Of a stretch of 64,000 bases of DNA, positions 17,686 through 27,236 are shown piece by piece. Both the position numbers and the translations under genes were made by a program. Source of the DNA: Bradyrhizobium symbiodeficiens (GTDB lineage Bacteria; Pseudomonadota; Alphaproteobacteria; Rhizobiales; Xanthobacteraceae); assembly GCF_002266465.3 (NCBI RefSeq), contig NZ_CP029427.2, forward strand, positions 4,342,501-4,406,500, given 5' to 3'. The notes under the pieces were generated by a model. The model ran no database searches and was not told the DNA's origin. It saw only the letters and a list, made by a program, of their open reading frames with translations. Numbering within the stretch: position 1 is the first letter of the stretch; the number at the start of each line of letters is the position of its first letter.

Positions 17686-18642
17686 ATGCCAATCCAGTTC
17701 ACGACGGACGGCAGCCCCGGCTATCGGCGGCTCGCCCTCTGGCAGGACATCGTCTGCGACGTCTTCGTGGGGCTCGACTGCAAGTCCGATCTCGGCAGCG
17801 CCTTTCGCGGTTCGGTCACGCAAGTCCCGCTCGGCAAGGCCGTCTGCTCCGAGGTCTGCTCCGACCGCCAGCACGTCTTCCGCACGCCCTCCCGCATCGC
17901 GCGTTCGGATCAGGACTTCGTCCTGGTCGCGCTCGGCCATCGCGGCGACGGCGGCGTGGTGCAGGACGGCCGCGAGACTGTGATCCATCCCGGCGAGTTC
18001 GCGCTCTACGACACCACGCGTCCCTATGAGCTGAAGTTCAACGACGCCTTTACGCAGACCATCTTCAAGGTGCCGCACGAGATGTTGCGGCGCCGGCTCG
18101 GCGGCAGTGAAACCCTGACGGCGATGTCGTTCGGCGCTGACGCGCCGCTCGAGCGGCTCGCCTATGATTTCATCTTCCGGCTTTGTCAGAGCGCCGACGG
18201 CCTCGCCCCCGGCAATGCCGCCGTTCTGTCCGAACAGGCCGTCGACCTGCTCGCGATGGCGCTGAGCGAGCGGCTCGGCAAGACGTCGCTGCCGTCATCG
18301 ACCCACCGCTCCGCGCTGGTCTACCGGCTCAAGGCGCACGTCCGCGCCCACCTGGCCGATCCCGACCTTACATTGTCGGACACCGCGGCTGCGCTCGGCA
18401 TCTCGCCGCGCTACGTGAACGACCTTCTCGCCGACGAGCAGACCTCGTTCCAGCGTTACGTCCTCGCCGAGCGCCTTGCGCAATGCCGTCGCGACCTCGC
18501 CTCGCCGGCGCTCGTCCATCGCCACATCAGCGAGATCGCCTTTGCCTGGGGTTTCAACGACCTCTCGCATTTCGGCCGCGTCTTCCGCGACCATTTCGGC
18601 ATGTCGCCGCGCGATTTCAGGCAGAGCCAGCTGCGTCACTGA
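17686..18642 (+). CDS. AraC family regulator (AraC-binding-like domain plus HTH)
   Basis: 318 residues. The N-terminal half is the AraC_binding_2 type seen in FeaR/NitR-like activators (GYRRLALWQDIVCDVFVGLDC; HPGEFALYDTTRPYEL). The C-terminal hundred residues hold two helix-turn-helix units (LSDTAAALGISPRYVNDLLAD and ISEIAFAWGFNDLSHFGRVFRDHFGMSPRDFR). AGGGAGG lies nine bases before the start. It is divergent from the nitrilase-aldoxime dehydratase pair, the arrangement known for AraC-type nitrilase regulators, so it likely activates that operon in response to an aldoxime, nitrile or amide. Confidence 0.88.
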   Translation: MPIQFTTDGSPGYRRLALWQDIVCDVFVGLDCKSDLGSAFRGSVTQVPLGKAVCSEVCSDRQHVFRTPSRIARSDQDFVLVALGHRGDGGVVQDGRETVIHPGEFALYDTTRPYELKFNDAFTQTIFKVPHEMLRRRLGGSETLTAMSFGADAPLERLAYDFIFRLCQSADGLAPGNAAVLSEQAVDLLAMALSERLGKTSLPSSTHRSALVYRLKAHVRAHLADPDLTLSDTAAALGISPRYVNDLLADEQTSFQRYVLAERLAQCRRDLASPALVHRHISEIAFAWGFNDLSHFGRVFRDHFGMSPRDFRQSQLRH

Positions 18643-18837
18643 GATCGGTCAGGGGGAGCGTCCCTGGCGACCTCTGGCACGAAGGCGGATGCTGCGATGC
18701 AGCACGCCTCGCACCTCGGGACATAACGCGGCCGAGCGCCCTCCATTTGCAGAATTCCGATAGGAAAGCTTACGAGCCGTTCAGCTTCGGCGCCTAAAAT
18801 GAAGAGGTTCATCCACCAAGCTTTGCCGGAATGCCGC

Positions 18838-20232
18838 ATGTCCCTCTTCGCCAGTGCTGACCGCAAGCGCTCGATCGCCGGACTGAAGGTATCTAATGCC
18901 GCGCCGGACCAGCTGACGGCGTTGCAAGCCCGCGACGAGGCTCTGGCGACGTACATCGAGGCCTTGACCGAAGGCAATTTCCTCGCACCCGGCTGCGGCG
19001 GAAACGATCGCCTGTCCAAGGCCGTCTCGAAGCTCGCGGCCAGATTGGCCGGCGATGCCTCGAACAAGCTCGACGCCATCGTGGATCTCAACGTCCAGAG
19101 CAATGAAACCGCGATTTCCGCAGCCCGGATGCTCACCGCCTGCGGCGAGGTCGACCAACGCACGCAAGCCCTTGCCGCTGCCAGCGAAGAGATGGTCGCT
19201 TCGGTGGGCCAGATCCGATCCAATGCGGAGGATGCGGCTGCAAGCGCCGCCCAGATGAAGGTCGGCGCCGAACAGGGAATGTCCACCGTCCGGCTTGCAT
19301 CGAAGGCGATGGAGCGCGTAGAGGCGACTGCGAACGACGCGTCGGACAAGATCCTGGCCCTCAGCGCGGCGTCCGAAGAAATCGGCGCCATCGTGGGCTC
19401 GATCGATGCGATCGCGAGGCAAACCAACCTTCTGGCGCTGAACGCGACGATCGAAGCCGCACGCGCCGGCGAAGCTGGACGTGGCTTTGCCGTGGTTGCC
19501 TCGGAGGTCAAGGGACTGTCGCAACAGACCGGCAAGGCGACCGAGGACATTCGCGAGCGGATACAACGCCTGAGAGATGAGGTCGAACTCATCGTGACCG
19601 CCATGGCCGGTTGCAAGTCAGCGGCCGCCGAGAGCAAGGGCGTCGTTACGCAACTGGGCGAGGAGATGTCCAGCGTCGAAGCTCGGACAGTCACCCTGAC
19701 GGGCGGCATGGACGAGATCGCCAACATCCTCAATCAGCAGACCGAGGCCTCTCGCGAAGTGGCCGAAGGCATCGCGGCGATTGCGCGCATGACGCTGGCG
19801 AACGTCGATCAGATCAAGAGCATTTCCTCTCAGCTCGACGTCTCCCAGGGGATCGCCGGGAGGCAGCTTCAGGACATTGCAGGCCTGTCCTTCGACAACA
19901 AGATTCCGCGACTCGCCAAGGCGGACCACGTCATCTGGAAGAAGCGCCTCGCAGACATGGCGATCGGCCGCGTGACGCTGAAGGCCGACGAACTCGCAGA
20001 TCATCATTCCTGCCGATTGGGCAAATGGTACTACGGCGACGGATCTCTGACGATGCGCAGTCATCGGGCGTTCGGACCGCTCGAAAGGCCGCACGCCCTC
20101 GTTCACGACCGCGGAAAACGGGCTGCGAAGCTCTTCGCGGACGGCGACCTCGCCGGCGCGCTCAGGGAAATCGCGCTCGTCGAAGAGGCGTCCACGGACG
20201 TGCTCAGGCTTCTCGACGACCTTAGTCGCTGA
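18838..20232 (+). CDS. Soluble methyl-accepting chemotaxis protein with CZB domain
   Basis: 464 residues with no membrane segment. The MCP signalling hairpin is clear (EEIGAIVGSIDAIARQTN then LLALNATIEAARAGEAGRGF). The C-terminal 120 residues form a chemoreceptor zinc-binding domain, with KADHVIWKKRL, HHSCRLGKWYYGDGS and RPHALVHDRGKRA supplying the His and Cys ligands. CZB domains bind zinc and, in several bacteria, sense hypochlorite or zinc. The receptor would sit in the cytoplasmic array. An ATG at 18799 would add 13 residues; neither start has a strong ribosome binding site. No che genes are nearby. Confidence 0.88.
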   Translation: MSLFASADRKRSIAGLKVSNAAPDQLTALQARDEALATYIEALTEGNFLAPGCGGNDRLSKAVSKLAARLAGDASNKLDAIVDLNVQSNETAISAARMLTACGEVDQRTQALAAASEEMVASVGQIRSNAEDAAASAAQMKVGAEQGMSTVRLASKAMERVEATANDASDKILALSAASEEIGAIVGSIDAIARQTNLLALNATIEAARAGEAGRGFAVVASEVKGLSQQTGKATEDIRERIQRLRDEVELIVTAMAGCKSAAAESKGVVTQLGEEMSSVEARTVTLTGGMDEIANILNQQTEASREVAEGIAAIARMTLANVDQIKSISSQLDVSQGIAGRQLQDIAGLSFDNKIPRLAKADHVIWKKRLADMAIGRVTLKADELADHHSCRLGKWYYGDGSLTMRSHRAFGPLERPHALVHDRGKRAAKLFADGDLAGALREIALVEEASTDVLRLLDDLSR

Positions 20233-20406
20233 GGTCCGGCCGCGCGCGGCGATCACGGCCGCGAGCCTGCAAATCACAACGGCGTAGCGCGTCGACTGAA
20301 CGCAGGGCCGCCATGTGCGCACGCGATGGTCCGGGCTGAATCCCTGCGCTACCATCGGACAACGCAGATGCGCGCCGCAACCAGCGCTCAGCCAAGGAGC
20401 ATATCG

Positions 20407-21432
20407 ATGGAATACCGACGCTTGGGCCGGTCAGGCCTCATGGTGCCCGCTCTGAGCCTTGGCACCGGCACCTTCGGCGGCGTCGGCCGCCTCGCGGCGT
20501 GGGGCACGACGGATGCGACCGAAGCGAGGCGCCTGCTGGACATCTGCCTCGAGGCCGGCGTGTCGATGTTCGACACCGCCGACGTCTATTCGCTCGGCGA
20601 GTCCGAGCGGGTGCTCGGCGAAGCCATCAAGGGCCGCCGCGACAAGGTGCTGGTCTCGACCAAGGCCACCTTCCGCTTCGGCGACGGCCCCAACGATATC
20701 GGCTCGTCACGGCAACATCTGCTCGCAGCCATCGACGCTTCGCTGAGCCGGCTCGGCACCGATTACATCGACCTGTTCCAGCTTCACGGCTTCGATGCCT
20801 TCACTCCGCCCGAAGAAGTCCTCTCAACGCTCGACGTGCTCGTGCGCGCCGGCAAGATCCGCTATGTCGGCGTTTCCAATTTTTCCGGCTGGCACCTAAT
20901 GAAGTCGCTCTCTGTCGCCGACAAGCACGGTTTTCCGCGCTACGTCGCCAACCAGACCTATTATTCGCTGATCGGGCGCGATTACGAATGGGAGTTGATG
21001 CCGCTCGGCCTCGACCAGGGGCTGGGTGCCGTGGTCTGGTCGCCGCTCGGATGGGGACGCCTCACCGGCAAGCTTCGCCGGGGTCAGCCGAAGCCCGAGG
21101 TGAGCCGCCTGCCCAAGACCGCCGAGTTCGGCCCGCCCGTGCCGGACGAACACGTCTATCGCGTCGTCGACGCCATCGACGAGGTCGCCAAGGAAACTGG
21201 CAAGAGCGTCACGCAGATCGCGCTGAACTGGCTGCTGCAGCGCCCCACCGTGTCGACGCTGATCATCGGCGCGCGCAACGAGGCGCAGCTGCGCGAAAAT
21301 CTCGGCGCGGTCGGCTGGTCCCTGACCAAGGACCAGATCGCAAAGCTCGACGCGGCGAGCAAGGTGACGCTGCCCTATCCCTACTGGCACCAGCGCACGA
21401 CCTTCACCGACCGCAACCCGCCGGCGGTGTAG
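20407..21432 (+). CDS. Aldo/keto reductase
   Basis: 341 residues, a TIM-barrel AKR. Catalytic-tetrad regions are visible: FDTADVYSLGESE (Asp and Tyr), VLVSTKATF (Lys) and DLFQLHGFD (His). The NADPH-binding part is IIGARNEAQLRENL near the C-terminus. This is the YajO/voltage-channel beta-like class. AAGGAG precedes the start at 20407; the frame is open further upstream without homology. Substrate unknown. Confidence 0.88.
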   Translation: MEYRRLGRSGLMVPALSLGTGTFGGVGRLAAWGTTDATEARRLLDICLEAGVSMFDTADVYSLGESERVLGEAIKGRRDKVLVSTKATFRFGDGPNDIGSSRQHLLAAIDASLSRLGTDYIDLFQLHGFDAFTPPEEVLSTLDVLVRAGKIRYVGVSNFSGWHLMKSLSVADKHGFPRYVANQTYYSLIGRDYEWELMPLGLDQGLGAVVWSPLGWGRLTGKLRRGQPKPEVSRLPKTAEFGPPVPDEHVYRVVDAIDEVAKETGKSVTQIALNWLLQRPTVSTLIIGARNEAQLRENLGAVGWSLTKDQIAKLDAASKVTLPYPYWHQRTTFTDRNPPAV

Positions 21433-21503
21433 CGGCCAGCCCTTGAGCTGCATCAAGCCGGCGCATTGCAGCCGTGGCACCGTGCCTTCTCGCGAGGCCC
21501 CCG

Positions 21504-21668
21504 ATGCACCGATTTGCGATGAAGGCCCTGTTCACGGCCCTCTCTTTAAGTAGAGCGGAGCGGACGCGGATCGATTGGGATCGCCGCATCCTGATCTTAT
21601 CGACGGGGGTCACGATCGCCTTGATCGCACTCTACGTCTGGGCCAAAGCAACCTCGCGCTGGGAATGA
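21504..21668 (+). CDS. Small membrane protein, hypothetical
   Basis: 54 residues from the ATG at 21504 (GAGG upstream), with one hydrophobic span near the C-terminus (ILILSTGVTIALIALYVWA). No domain recognised. It ends 13 bases before the cytochrome c gene, so co-transcription is likely. Support is the ribosome binding site, the membrane span and tight spacing. Confidence 0.45.
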   Translation: MHRFAMKALFTALSLSRAERTRIDWDRRILILSTGVTIALIALYVWAKATSRWE

Positions 21669-21681
21669 CGGAGTGCGCGCG

Positions 21682-22020
21682 ATGAACAGGTTCGCGCCGG
21701 CGCTGCTGGCCGTTGGCGTTCTGTGGAGCACCGGGAGTGAGGCCCTGGACCTCGAACAGCGCCGCGCTGAAGCAATGCTGCAGCAGATGTGTGCGCGTTG
21801 CCACGCGGTCGGCCGGACGGGCACGAGCCCGAATGAGTTGGCACCGCCGTTCCGGTATCTCGGCGAGAACAAACTCTACGACCCCGACTTCATGCAGCGC
21901 CTCCAGGACGGCTACAGCAGCATTCACCGCGCCATGCCGACGGCCCGATTCGGCCGCGATGACGCGGAGGCCGTGGTAAGCTACCTCAGGGCGATTCAGG
22001 AACCGCGGAAGCCGAGATAG
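21682..22020 (+). CDS. Small c-type cytochrome
   Basis: 112 residues with a signal peptide (RFAPALLAVGVLWSTGSEA) and one haem-binding motif CARCH (C37, C40, H41); methionines later in the domain (DPDFM or HRAMP) could be the sixth ligand. A periplasmic class I cytochrome c for electron transfer with unknown partner. The ATG at 21682 is preferred over a GTG nine bases earlier because GGAG is placed eight bases before it. Confidence 0.85.
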   Translation: MNRFAPALLAVGVLWSTGSEALDLEQRRAEAMLQQMCARCHAVGRTGTSPNELAPPFRYLGENKLYDPDFMQRLQDGYSSIHRAMPTARFGRDDAEAVVSYLRAIQEPRKPR

Positions 22021-22110
22021 GGCCAAAACGGCTGCAGCTTCGGCTGGAACCATCCCGGGTCGGACCAAGTTGCGGACCAGCAAACGCGCCTCAACCGAAT
22101 ACGCTTCACG

Positions 22111-23531
22111 ATGTCGTCAATCACAATCGAGCACGCCGACGGCCTGCCGCAGCCACAGCGCAACCAGGCGGTGCTGACCATTGCGCTCGGCATCATCATG
22201 GCGGTGGTCGACAGCGCCATCGCCAATGTCGCGCTGCCGACGATCGCAGCTGACTTGAACGCGAGCCCGGCCTTCTCGATCTGGATCGTCAACGGCTACC
22301 AGCTCGCCATCACGATCTCGCTGCTGCCGCTGGCTTCGCTCGGCGAGATCATCGGCTATCGCCGCGTCTATCTGGTCGGGCTGGTGCTGTTCACGTTGGC
22401 ATCCGCCTTCTGCGCGCTGGCGCATACGCTGCCGCTGCTGACGGCCGCGCGCATCATCCAGGGCTTTGGCGCCGCCGGCATCATGAGCGTCAATTCGGCG
22501 CTGGTGCGCTTCACCTACCCGCGCAGCCAGCTCGGCCGCGGCATCGGGCTCAACGCGCTCGTCGTCGCCTTCTCGGCCGCCATCGGCCCGACGATCGCCG
22601 CAGGCATCCTCGCGGTCGGAAGCTGGCCGTGGCTGTTCGCCATCAACGTGCCGCTCGGGGCGGTGACGCTGCTGCTGGGCCTGCGCAGCCTACCGCACAC
22701 CAAGCCCGCCAGCCATTCGTTCGACTGGCAGAGCGCGGGGCTTTCCGCGATCACCTTCGGCGTCGGCATCGCGGCCGTCGACAGCGTCGGTCACGGCGAG
22801 GCCGCCATCACCTGCCTGATCCAGTTCGCCATCGCGCTCGTCGCCGGTGCGCTGCTGATCTGGCGCGAAACCCACATGACCTCGCCGCTGCTGCCGGTCG
22901 ATCTGCTGCGAATCCCGGTGTTCGCGCTGTCGATCGCGACCTCGATCGCCTCGTTCTGCGGGCAGATGCTGGCCTTCGTCGCGATGCCCTTCTACCTCCA
23001 GAGCCGCTTCGGCTATTCGGCGGTGCATATGGGCCTGTTGATCACGCCATGGCCGATCGCCGTGGCCTTCGCGGCGCCGCTCGCCGGCCGCCTGGTCGAG
23101 CGCTATCCGGCCGGCCTGCTCGGCGGCATCGGGCTGACGCTGTTCGCCTGCGGCCTCGCCGCGCTCGCCTTCGTCCCTGCGGACCCTTCGACGTTCGACG
23201 TGATCTGGCGCATGGCATTGGCGGGCGCCGGCTTCGGCCTGTTCCAGACCCCCAACAACCGCACCATGATCGCGGCCGCCCCGCGCGAACGCGCCGGCGG
23301 CGCCAGCGGCATGCTGGCACCGCGCGCCTGCTCGGCCAGACCACCGGCGCTGCGCTGGTGGCGTTGTTCCTCGGCCGCTACCCGATCGAGGGAACCCGGA
23401 TCGCGCTTCTCACCGGCGTCGGTTTTGCGCTGTGCGGTGCAGTCCTGAGCATGCTGCGGCTGTCTCCCGCGGGCGCGCGCGGCGCCGAGCACGTCCGCGT
23501 GCAGGACGATCAGCGCCTGCGGGGCGACTGA
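22111..23531 (+). pseudogene. MFS drug/solute exporter, DHA2 type, frameshifted near the 3' end
   Basis: The first 403 codons encode a DHA2-family MFS transporter with about 12 membrane spans before the break (AVVDSAIANVALPTIAADL in TM1, FGAAGIMSVNSALVRFTYP in the middle). After SGMLA at about 23316 the frame changes. The continuation (RLLGQTTGAALVALFLGRYP then RIALLTGVGFALCGAVLSML) is read one frame over to 23531. One extra G in CTGGGC at 23316-23318 would restore a 473-residue protein. As read, the last two spans are lost and replaced by junk to 23448. Either an indel error or a recent inactivation. Confidence 0.8.
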
Positions 23532-23659
23532 CGGACCCCACCTTCCGGTGCCTACCATTCCCGTGCACAACCCCCGCGCAGCTTAACTATCCGGACCAAT
23601 GACCTCTTGCGCTCGCGCTCCGGTTGCGCTTGATTGGCGCGGGGAATAAGGGGCATTTC

Positions 23660-24115
23660 ATGCGTTTCGTGGGAATTGCGGCGCTCGGCGTCATGCTGGG
23701 CGGCTGCGCGTCTGTCACGCGCGGCACGACCGAGAACATCAGCATCTCATCGACACCTTCAGGCGTGGAAGCCGTCGTCAGCGGACTGGAAGTTCCGACC
23801 ACCTGCACGACGCCCTGCTCCGTGGTCGTCAAGCGGAACGCAGACATTTCGATCACCTTCCAGAAGGAAGGCTATGAACCGCAGATCGTGCCGCTCAGCA
23901 GGGATATCCCGACGTCGGGCGCCGCCGGCTTTGCCGGCAATCTCCTGCTTGGCGGCGTGGTCGGCATGGGCGTCGACGCCGCGACGGGAGCGGCCACCGA
24001 TCACAAGCCCAATCCAGTCATCGTGACGATGCAGCCAACGGTCCGCGCCAGGCCCGTCGCTCCGAAGAGGCAGCGAACGCCGGCACCGGCGCCAGCGCCC
24101 GAAGCAGGGACGTAA
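23660..24115 (+). CDS. Lipoprotein with PEGA-like domain
   Basis: 151 residues. A lipoprotein signal (FVGIAALGVMLGGCA, lipobox LGGC with Cys 16) is followed by a beta domain of PEGA type (ISSTPSGVEAVVSGLEVPTTCTTPCSVVVKRNADISITFQKEGYE), a Gly/Ala-rich hydrophobic segment (GFAGNLLLGGVVGMGVDAATG) and a Pro/Ala-rich tail. Probably an outer-membrane-facing lipoprotein. AAGGGG precedes the start at 23660. A strong hairpin follows its stop. Confidence 0.75.
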   Translation: MRFVGIAALGVMLGGCASVTRGTTENISISSTPSGVEAVVSGLEVPTTCTTPCSVVVKRNADISITFQKEGYEPQIVPLSRDIPTSGAAGFAGNLLLGGVVGMGVDAATGAATDHKPNPVIVTMQPTVRARPVAPKRQRTPAPAPAPEAGT

Positions 24116-24139
24116 CGGATCACGCACAGCCTCAGAAAC

Positions 24140-24167
24140 AAAAGGCCGGCTTTTCAGCCGGCCTTTT
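24140..24167. terminator. Bidirectional intrinsic terminator
   Basis: Stem AAAGGCCGGC / GCCGGCCTTT with loop TTTTCA, flanked by A and T runs so that it can act on both strands. It lies between the lipoprotein gene (plus) and clpA (minus), which converge here. Confidence 0.85.
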
Positions 24168-24182
24168 TCAATTCGGTGCCGA

Positions 24183-26582
24183 TCAAGCCTTGACCAGCGG
24201 GCCCTTGGAGGCCGGCCCCTTCGGGCCGCCCGGCTTGGACTTGCCAGGCGGGCGCTTGCGGGCGCCGGGGAGCTTCTCCTGCTTCGGCGTGACCGGCCCC
24301 TCGACGAATTCGAAGCCGATCTTGTCCTTGGTCTCGTCGGCCTCGTCCTTGGCCAGGATGACGCGGACGTGGCCGCCGCCCTTGAGCTTGCCGAACAGCA
24401 CCTCGTCAGCCAACGGCTTCTTGATGTGCTCCTGGATCACGCGGGCCATGGGACGTGCGCCCATCTGCTCGTCGTAACCGTGCTGGACCAGCCAGGCCTT
24501 GGCGGGTTCGGACAGCTCGATGGTGACGTCGCGATCGCCAAGCTGGGCTTCGAGCTGAAGCACGAACTTCTCGACCACGGTGCCGATCACCTCGACGCTG
24601 AGATGGCCGAACGAGACGATGGCATCGAGGCGGTTGCGGAATTCCGGCGCGAACTGCCGGTTGATCGCCTCGTGGTCGTCGCCCTCCCGCTTGGAGCGCG
24701 TGAAGCCGAACGCCTGCTTGGCGAGATCGGAAGCGCCCGCGTTCGTGGTCATAATCAGGATCACGTTGCGGAAATTGACCTGCTTGCCGTTGTGGTCGGT
24801 GAGCCGGCCGTGATCCATGATCTGCAGCAGCACGTTGTAGAGGTCGGGATGCGCCTTCTCGATTTCGTCGAGCAGCACCACGCAATGCGGATGCTGGTCG
24901 ACGCCGTCGGTCAACAGGCCGCCCTGGTCGAAGCCGACATAGCCGGGAGGCGCGCCAATCAGGCGCGATACCGTGTGACGCTCCATGTATTCGGACATGT
25001 CGAAGCGCAACAGCTCGACGCCGAGGCTTGCCGCGAGCTGCTTTGCAACCTCGGTCTTGCCGACGCCGGTCGGACCCGAGAACAAATAGCAGCCGATCGG
25101 CTTCTCCGGCTCACGCAAGCCGGCGCGCGCCAGTTTGATCGATGCCGCGAGCGACTCGATCGCCCTGTCCTGGCCGAACACGGTGCGCTTCAGGGTCGTT
25201 TCGAGATGCTTGAGCACCTCGGCATCGTCCTTCGACACGCTCTTCGGCGGGATCCGCGCCATCGAGGCGATCGTGGTCTCGATCTCCTTGATGCCGATTG
25301 TCTTCTTGCGCTTGTTCTCGGCCACCAGCATCTGCGCCGCACCCGACTCGTCGATCACGTCGATCGCCTTGTCCGGCAGCTTGCGGTCGTGGATGTAGCG
25401 CGAGGACAATTGCACCGCAGCCTCGATCGCCTCGTTGGTGTACTTCAGCCGGTGATAGTCCTCGAAATAGGGCTTGAGGCCCTTGAGGATCGCGATCGCG
25501 TCCTCGACCGTCGGCTCGTTGACGTCGATCTTCTGGAATCGCCGCACCAGCGCGCGGTCCTTCTCGAAATGCTGGCGGTATTCCTTGTAGGTGGTCGAGC
25601 CCATGCAGCGGATCGTGCCCGAGGCCAGCGCGGGCTTGAGCAGGTTCGAGGCATCCATCGCCCCGCCCGAGGTCGCGCCCGCACCGATCACGGTGTGGAT
25701 CTCGTCGATGAACAGGATGGCGTTGGGATGCGCCTCGAGCTCCTTCAGCACCTGCTTCAAGCGCTCTTCGAAGTCGCCGCGGTAACGCGTGCCCGCGAGC
25801 AGAGTGCCCATGTCGAGCGAGAACACGGTGGCGGCCGCCAGTACTTCCGGCACCTCGCTGTCGACGATGCGCTTGGCGAGGCCCTCCGCGATCGCGGTCT
25901 TGCCGACGCCGGCTTCGCCGACGAACAACGGGTTGTTCTTCTGTCGGCGGCAAAGCACCTGGATCGCGCGGTTGATCTCGGAATTGCGTCCGATCACCGG
26001 ATCGATCTTGCCGTCGCGCGCCTTCTTGTTGAGATTGACGCAATAGGTCTCGAGCGCCTCGCCCTTCTTCTTGGTGTCCTCGGCGCCCTTGGCTTCGGTT
26101 TCCTCGTCGACGCCGCGCACTGGCCGCGCCTCGGAGACGCCCGGACGCTTGGCGATGCCGTGGCTGATGTAGTTGACCGCGTCATAGCGCGTCATGTCCT
26201 GCTCCTGCAGGAAGTACGCGGCGTGGCTCTCGCGTTCGGCGAAGATCGCGATCAGCACGTTGGCACCGGTCACCTCTTCGCGACCGGAGGATTGCACGTG
26301 GATCACCGCGCGCTGGATCACGCGCTGGAAGCCGGCGGTCGGCTTGGCGTCGTCGGCGCCATCGGTGACCAGATTCTCGAACTCGGTCTCAAGATAATTG
26401 ACTAGGCTCGTGCGGAGCTTGTCGAGATCGACGCTGCAGGCGCGCATGACCGCGGCTGCATCGGAATCGTCGATCAGGGAGAGCAACAGATGCTCGAGCG
26501 TCGCGTATTGGTGATGACGCTCGTTTGCGATCGCCAGTGCACGATGCAGGGATTGTTCAAGGCTTTGAGAAAAAGTCGGCAT
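24183..26582 (-). CDS. clpA: ATP-dependent Clp protease ATP-binding subunit ClpA
   Basis: 799 residues. Order: N-domain of two Clp-N repeats (FSQSLEQSLHRALAIANER to about 145), a charged linker, AAA+ module 1 with Walker A GEAGVGKT and Walker B ILFIDEIHTVIGAG, then AAA+ module 2 with GPTGVGKT, VVLLDEIEKAHPD and the ClpP loop region near IGFEFVEG. There is no middle domain, which separates it from ClpB. The C-terminus ends in a Lys/Pro/Gly-rich tail. It unfolds substrates for ClpP, including N-degron substrates passed by ClpS, encoded just upstream on the same strand. Confidence 0.95.
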   Translation of the reverse strand: MPTFSQSLEQSLHRALAIANERHHQYATLEHLLLSLIDDSDAAAVMRACSVDLDKLRTSLVNYLETEFENLVTDGADDAKPTAGFQRVIQRAVIHVQSSGREEVTGANVLIAIFAERESHAAYFLQEQDMTRYDAVNYISHGIAKRPGVSEARPVRGVDEETEAKGAEDTKKKGEALETYCVNLNKKARDGKIDPVIGRNSEINRAIQVLCRRQKNNPLFVGEAGVGKTAIAEGLAKRIVDSEVPEVLAAATVFSLDMGTLLAGTRYRGDFEERLKQVLKELEAHPNAILFIDEIHTVIGAGATSGGAMDASNLLKPALASGTIRCMGSTTYKEYRQHFEKDRALVRRFQKIDVNEPTVEDAIAILKGLKPYFEDYHRLKYTNEAIEAAVQLSSRYIHDRKLPDKAIDVIDESGAAQMLVAENKRKKTIGIKEIETTIASMARIPPKSVSKDDAEVLKHLETTLKRTVFGQDRAIESLAASIKLARAGLREPEKPIGCYLFSGPTGVGKTEVAKQLAASLGVELLRFDMSEYMERHTVSRLIGAPPGYVGFDQGGLLTDGVDQHPHCVVLLDEIEKAHPDLYNVLLQIMDHGRLTDHNGKQVNFRNVILIMTTNAGASDLAKQAFGFTRSKREGDDHEAINRQFAPEFRNRLDAIVSFGHLSVEVIGTVVEKFVLQLEAQLGDRDVTIELSEPAKAWLVQHGYDEQMGARPMARVIQEHIKKPLADEVLFGKLKGGGHVRVILAKDEADETKDKIGFEFVEGPVTPKQEKLPGARKRPPGKSKPGGPKGPASKGPLVKA

Positions 26583-26903
26583 TCGCGTCCTCTATGGCCC
26601 CCACCATCATGATCGCCATCGCCCGGTCAGGCAACAACAACCTTTGTCACATATAGTTATACAAAACCGCGGCGAAAGACCGGTTCCGCGACTCCGGCAG
26701 GCGACAGCCCTGCGGTATTTTCGATGCAAAACCCGTTCCGATCTCGGTCGGCATCGGCGCCGGTGGAGAATCCGTAGTTTTGCCGACTCACGGACGTCGC
26801 GCGGCGGCATCACGCGGCAATCACACTGCGGCCGACACGCGCGCCGGCTTCACACTTCAAGGACACGCGCCAAGGACAAGCGCAAAGAATACGCTAGGGC
26901 GCC
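26583..26903. other. clpS-clpA spacer
   Basis: 321 bases with no coding character. An AT-rich island (26646-26663, read as TATAACTATAT on the minus strand) about 65 bases before clpA stands out in the GC-rich background and may be a -10 region of a clpA promoter. Confidence 0.35.
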
Positions 26904-27236
26904 CTACTTCTTTTCCATCACGCATTGCAACGGATGCTGATGCTTGCGGGCGAAATCCATCACCTGCGTCACCTTGGTCTCGGCGATCTCGTAGGTGAAC
27001 ACGCCGCACTCCCCGATGCCATGATGATGGACGTGCAGCATGATCTTGGTCGCCGCCTCGATGTCCTTGTTGAAGAACTTCTCCAGCACGTGGACGACGA
27101 ACTCCATCGGCGTGTAGTCATCGTTCAGGATCAGCACGCGGTAGAGGTTCGGCCGTTTGGTCTTGGGCTTGACCTTGGTGATGACCGAAGTGTTCGGACC
27201 CGAGGGGGTGCCCGAACGGTTCTCGTCATTGCTCAT
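26904..27236 (-). CDS. clpS: ATP-dependent Clp protease adaptor ClpS
   Basis: 110 residues from the ATG at 27236. The ClpS core is complete: YRVLILNDDYTPMEFVV (the DD(Y/F)TPM N-degron pocket), the helix HVLEKFFNKD and HVHHHGIGECGVFTYEIAETK. ClpS delivers substrates with bulky N-terminal residues to ClpA. An upstream in-frame ATG at 27296 would add 20 residues; neither has a clear ribosome binding site, and the shorter form is closer to family length. Confidence 0.93.
   Translation of the reverse strand: MSNDENRSGTPSGPNTSVITKVKPKTKRPNLYRVLILNDDYTPMEFVVHVLEKFFNKDIEAATKIMLHVHHHGIGECGVFTYEIAETKVTQVMDFARKHQHPLQCVMEKK

Noticed and set aside
24369..26405. A 678-codon open frame opposite clpA
   Set aside because: It is the antisense of a fully recognisable clpA; long antisense frames are expected in high-GC DNA, and its translation has no domain.
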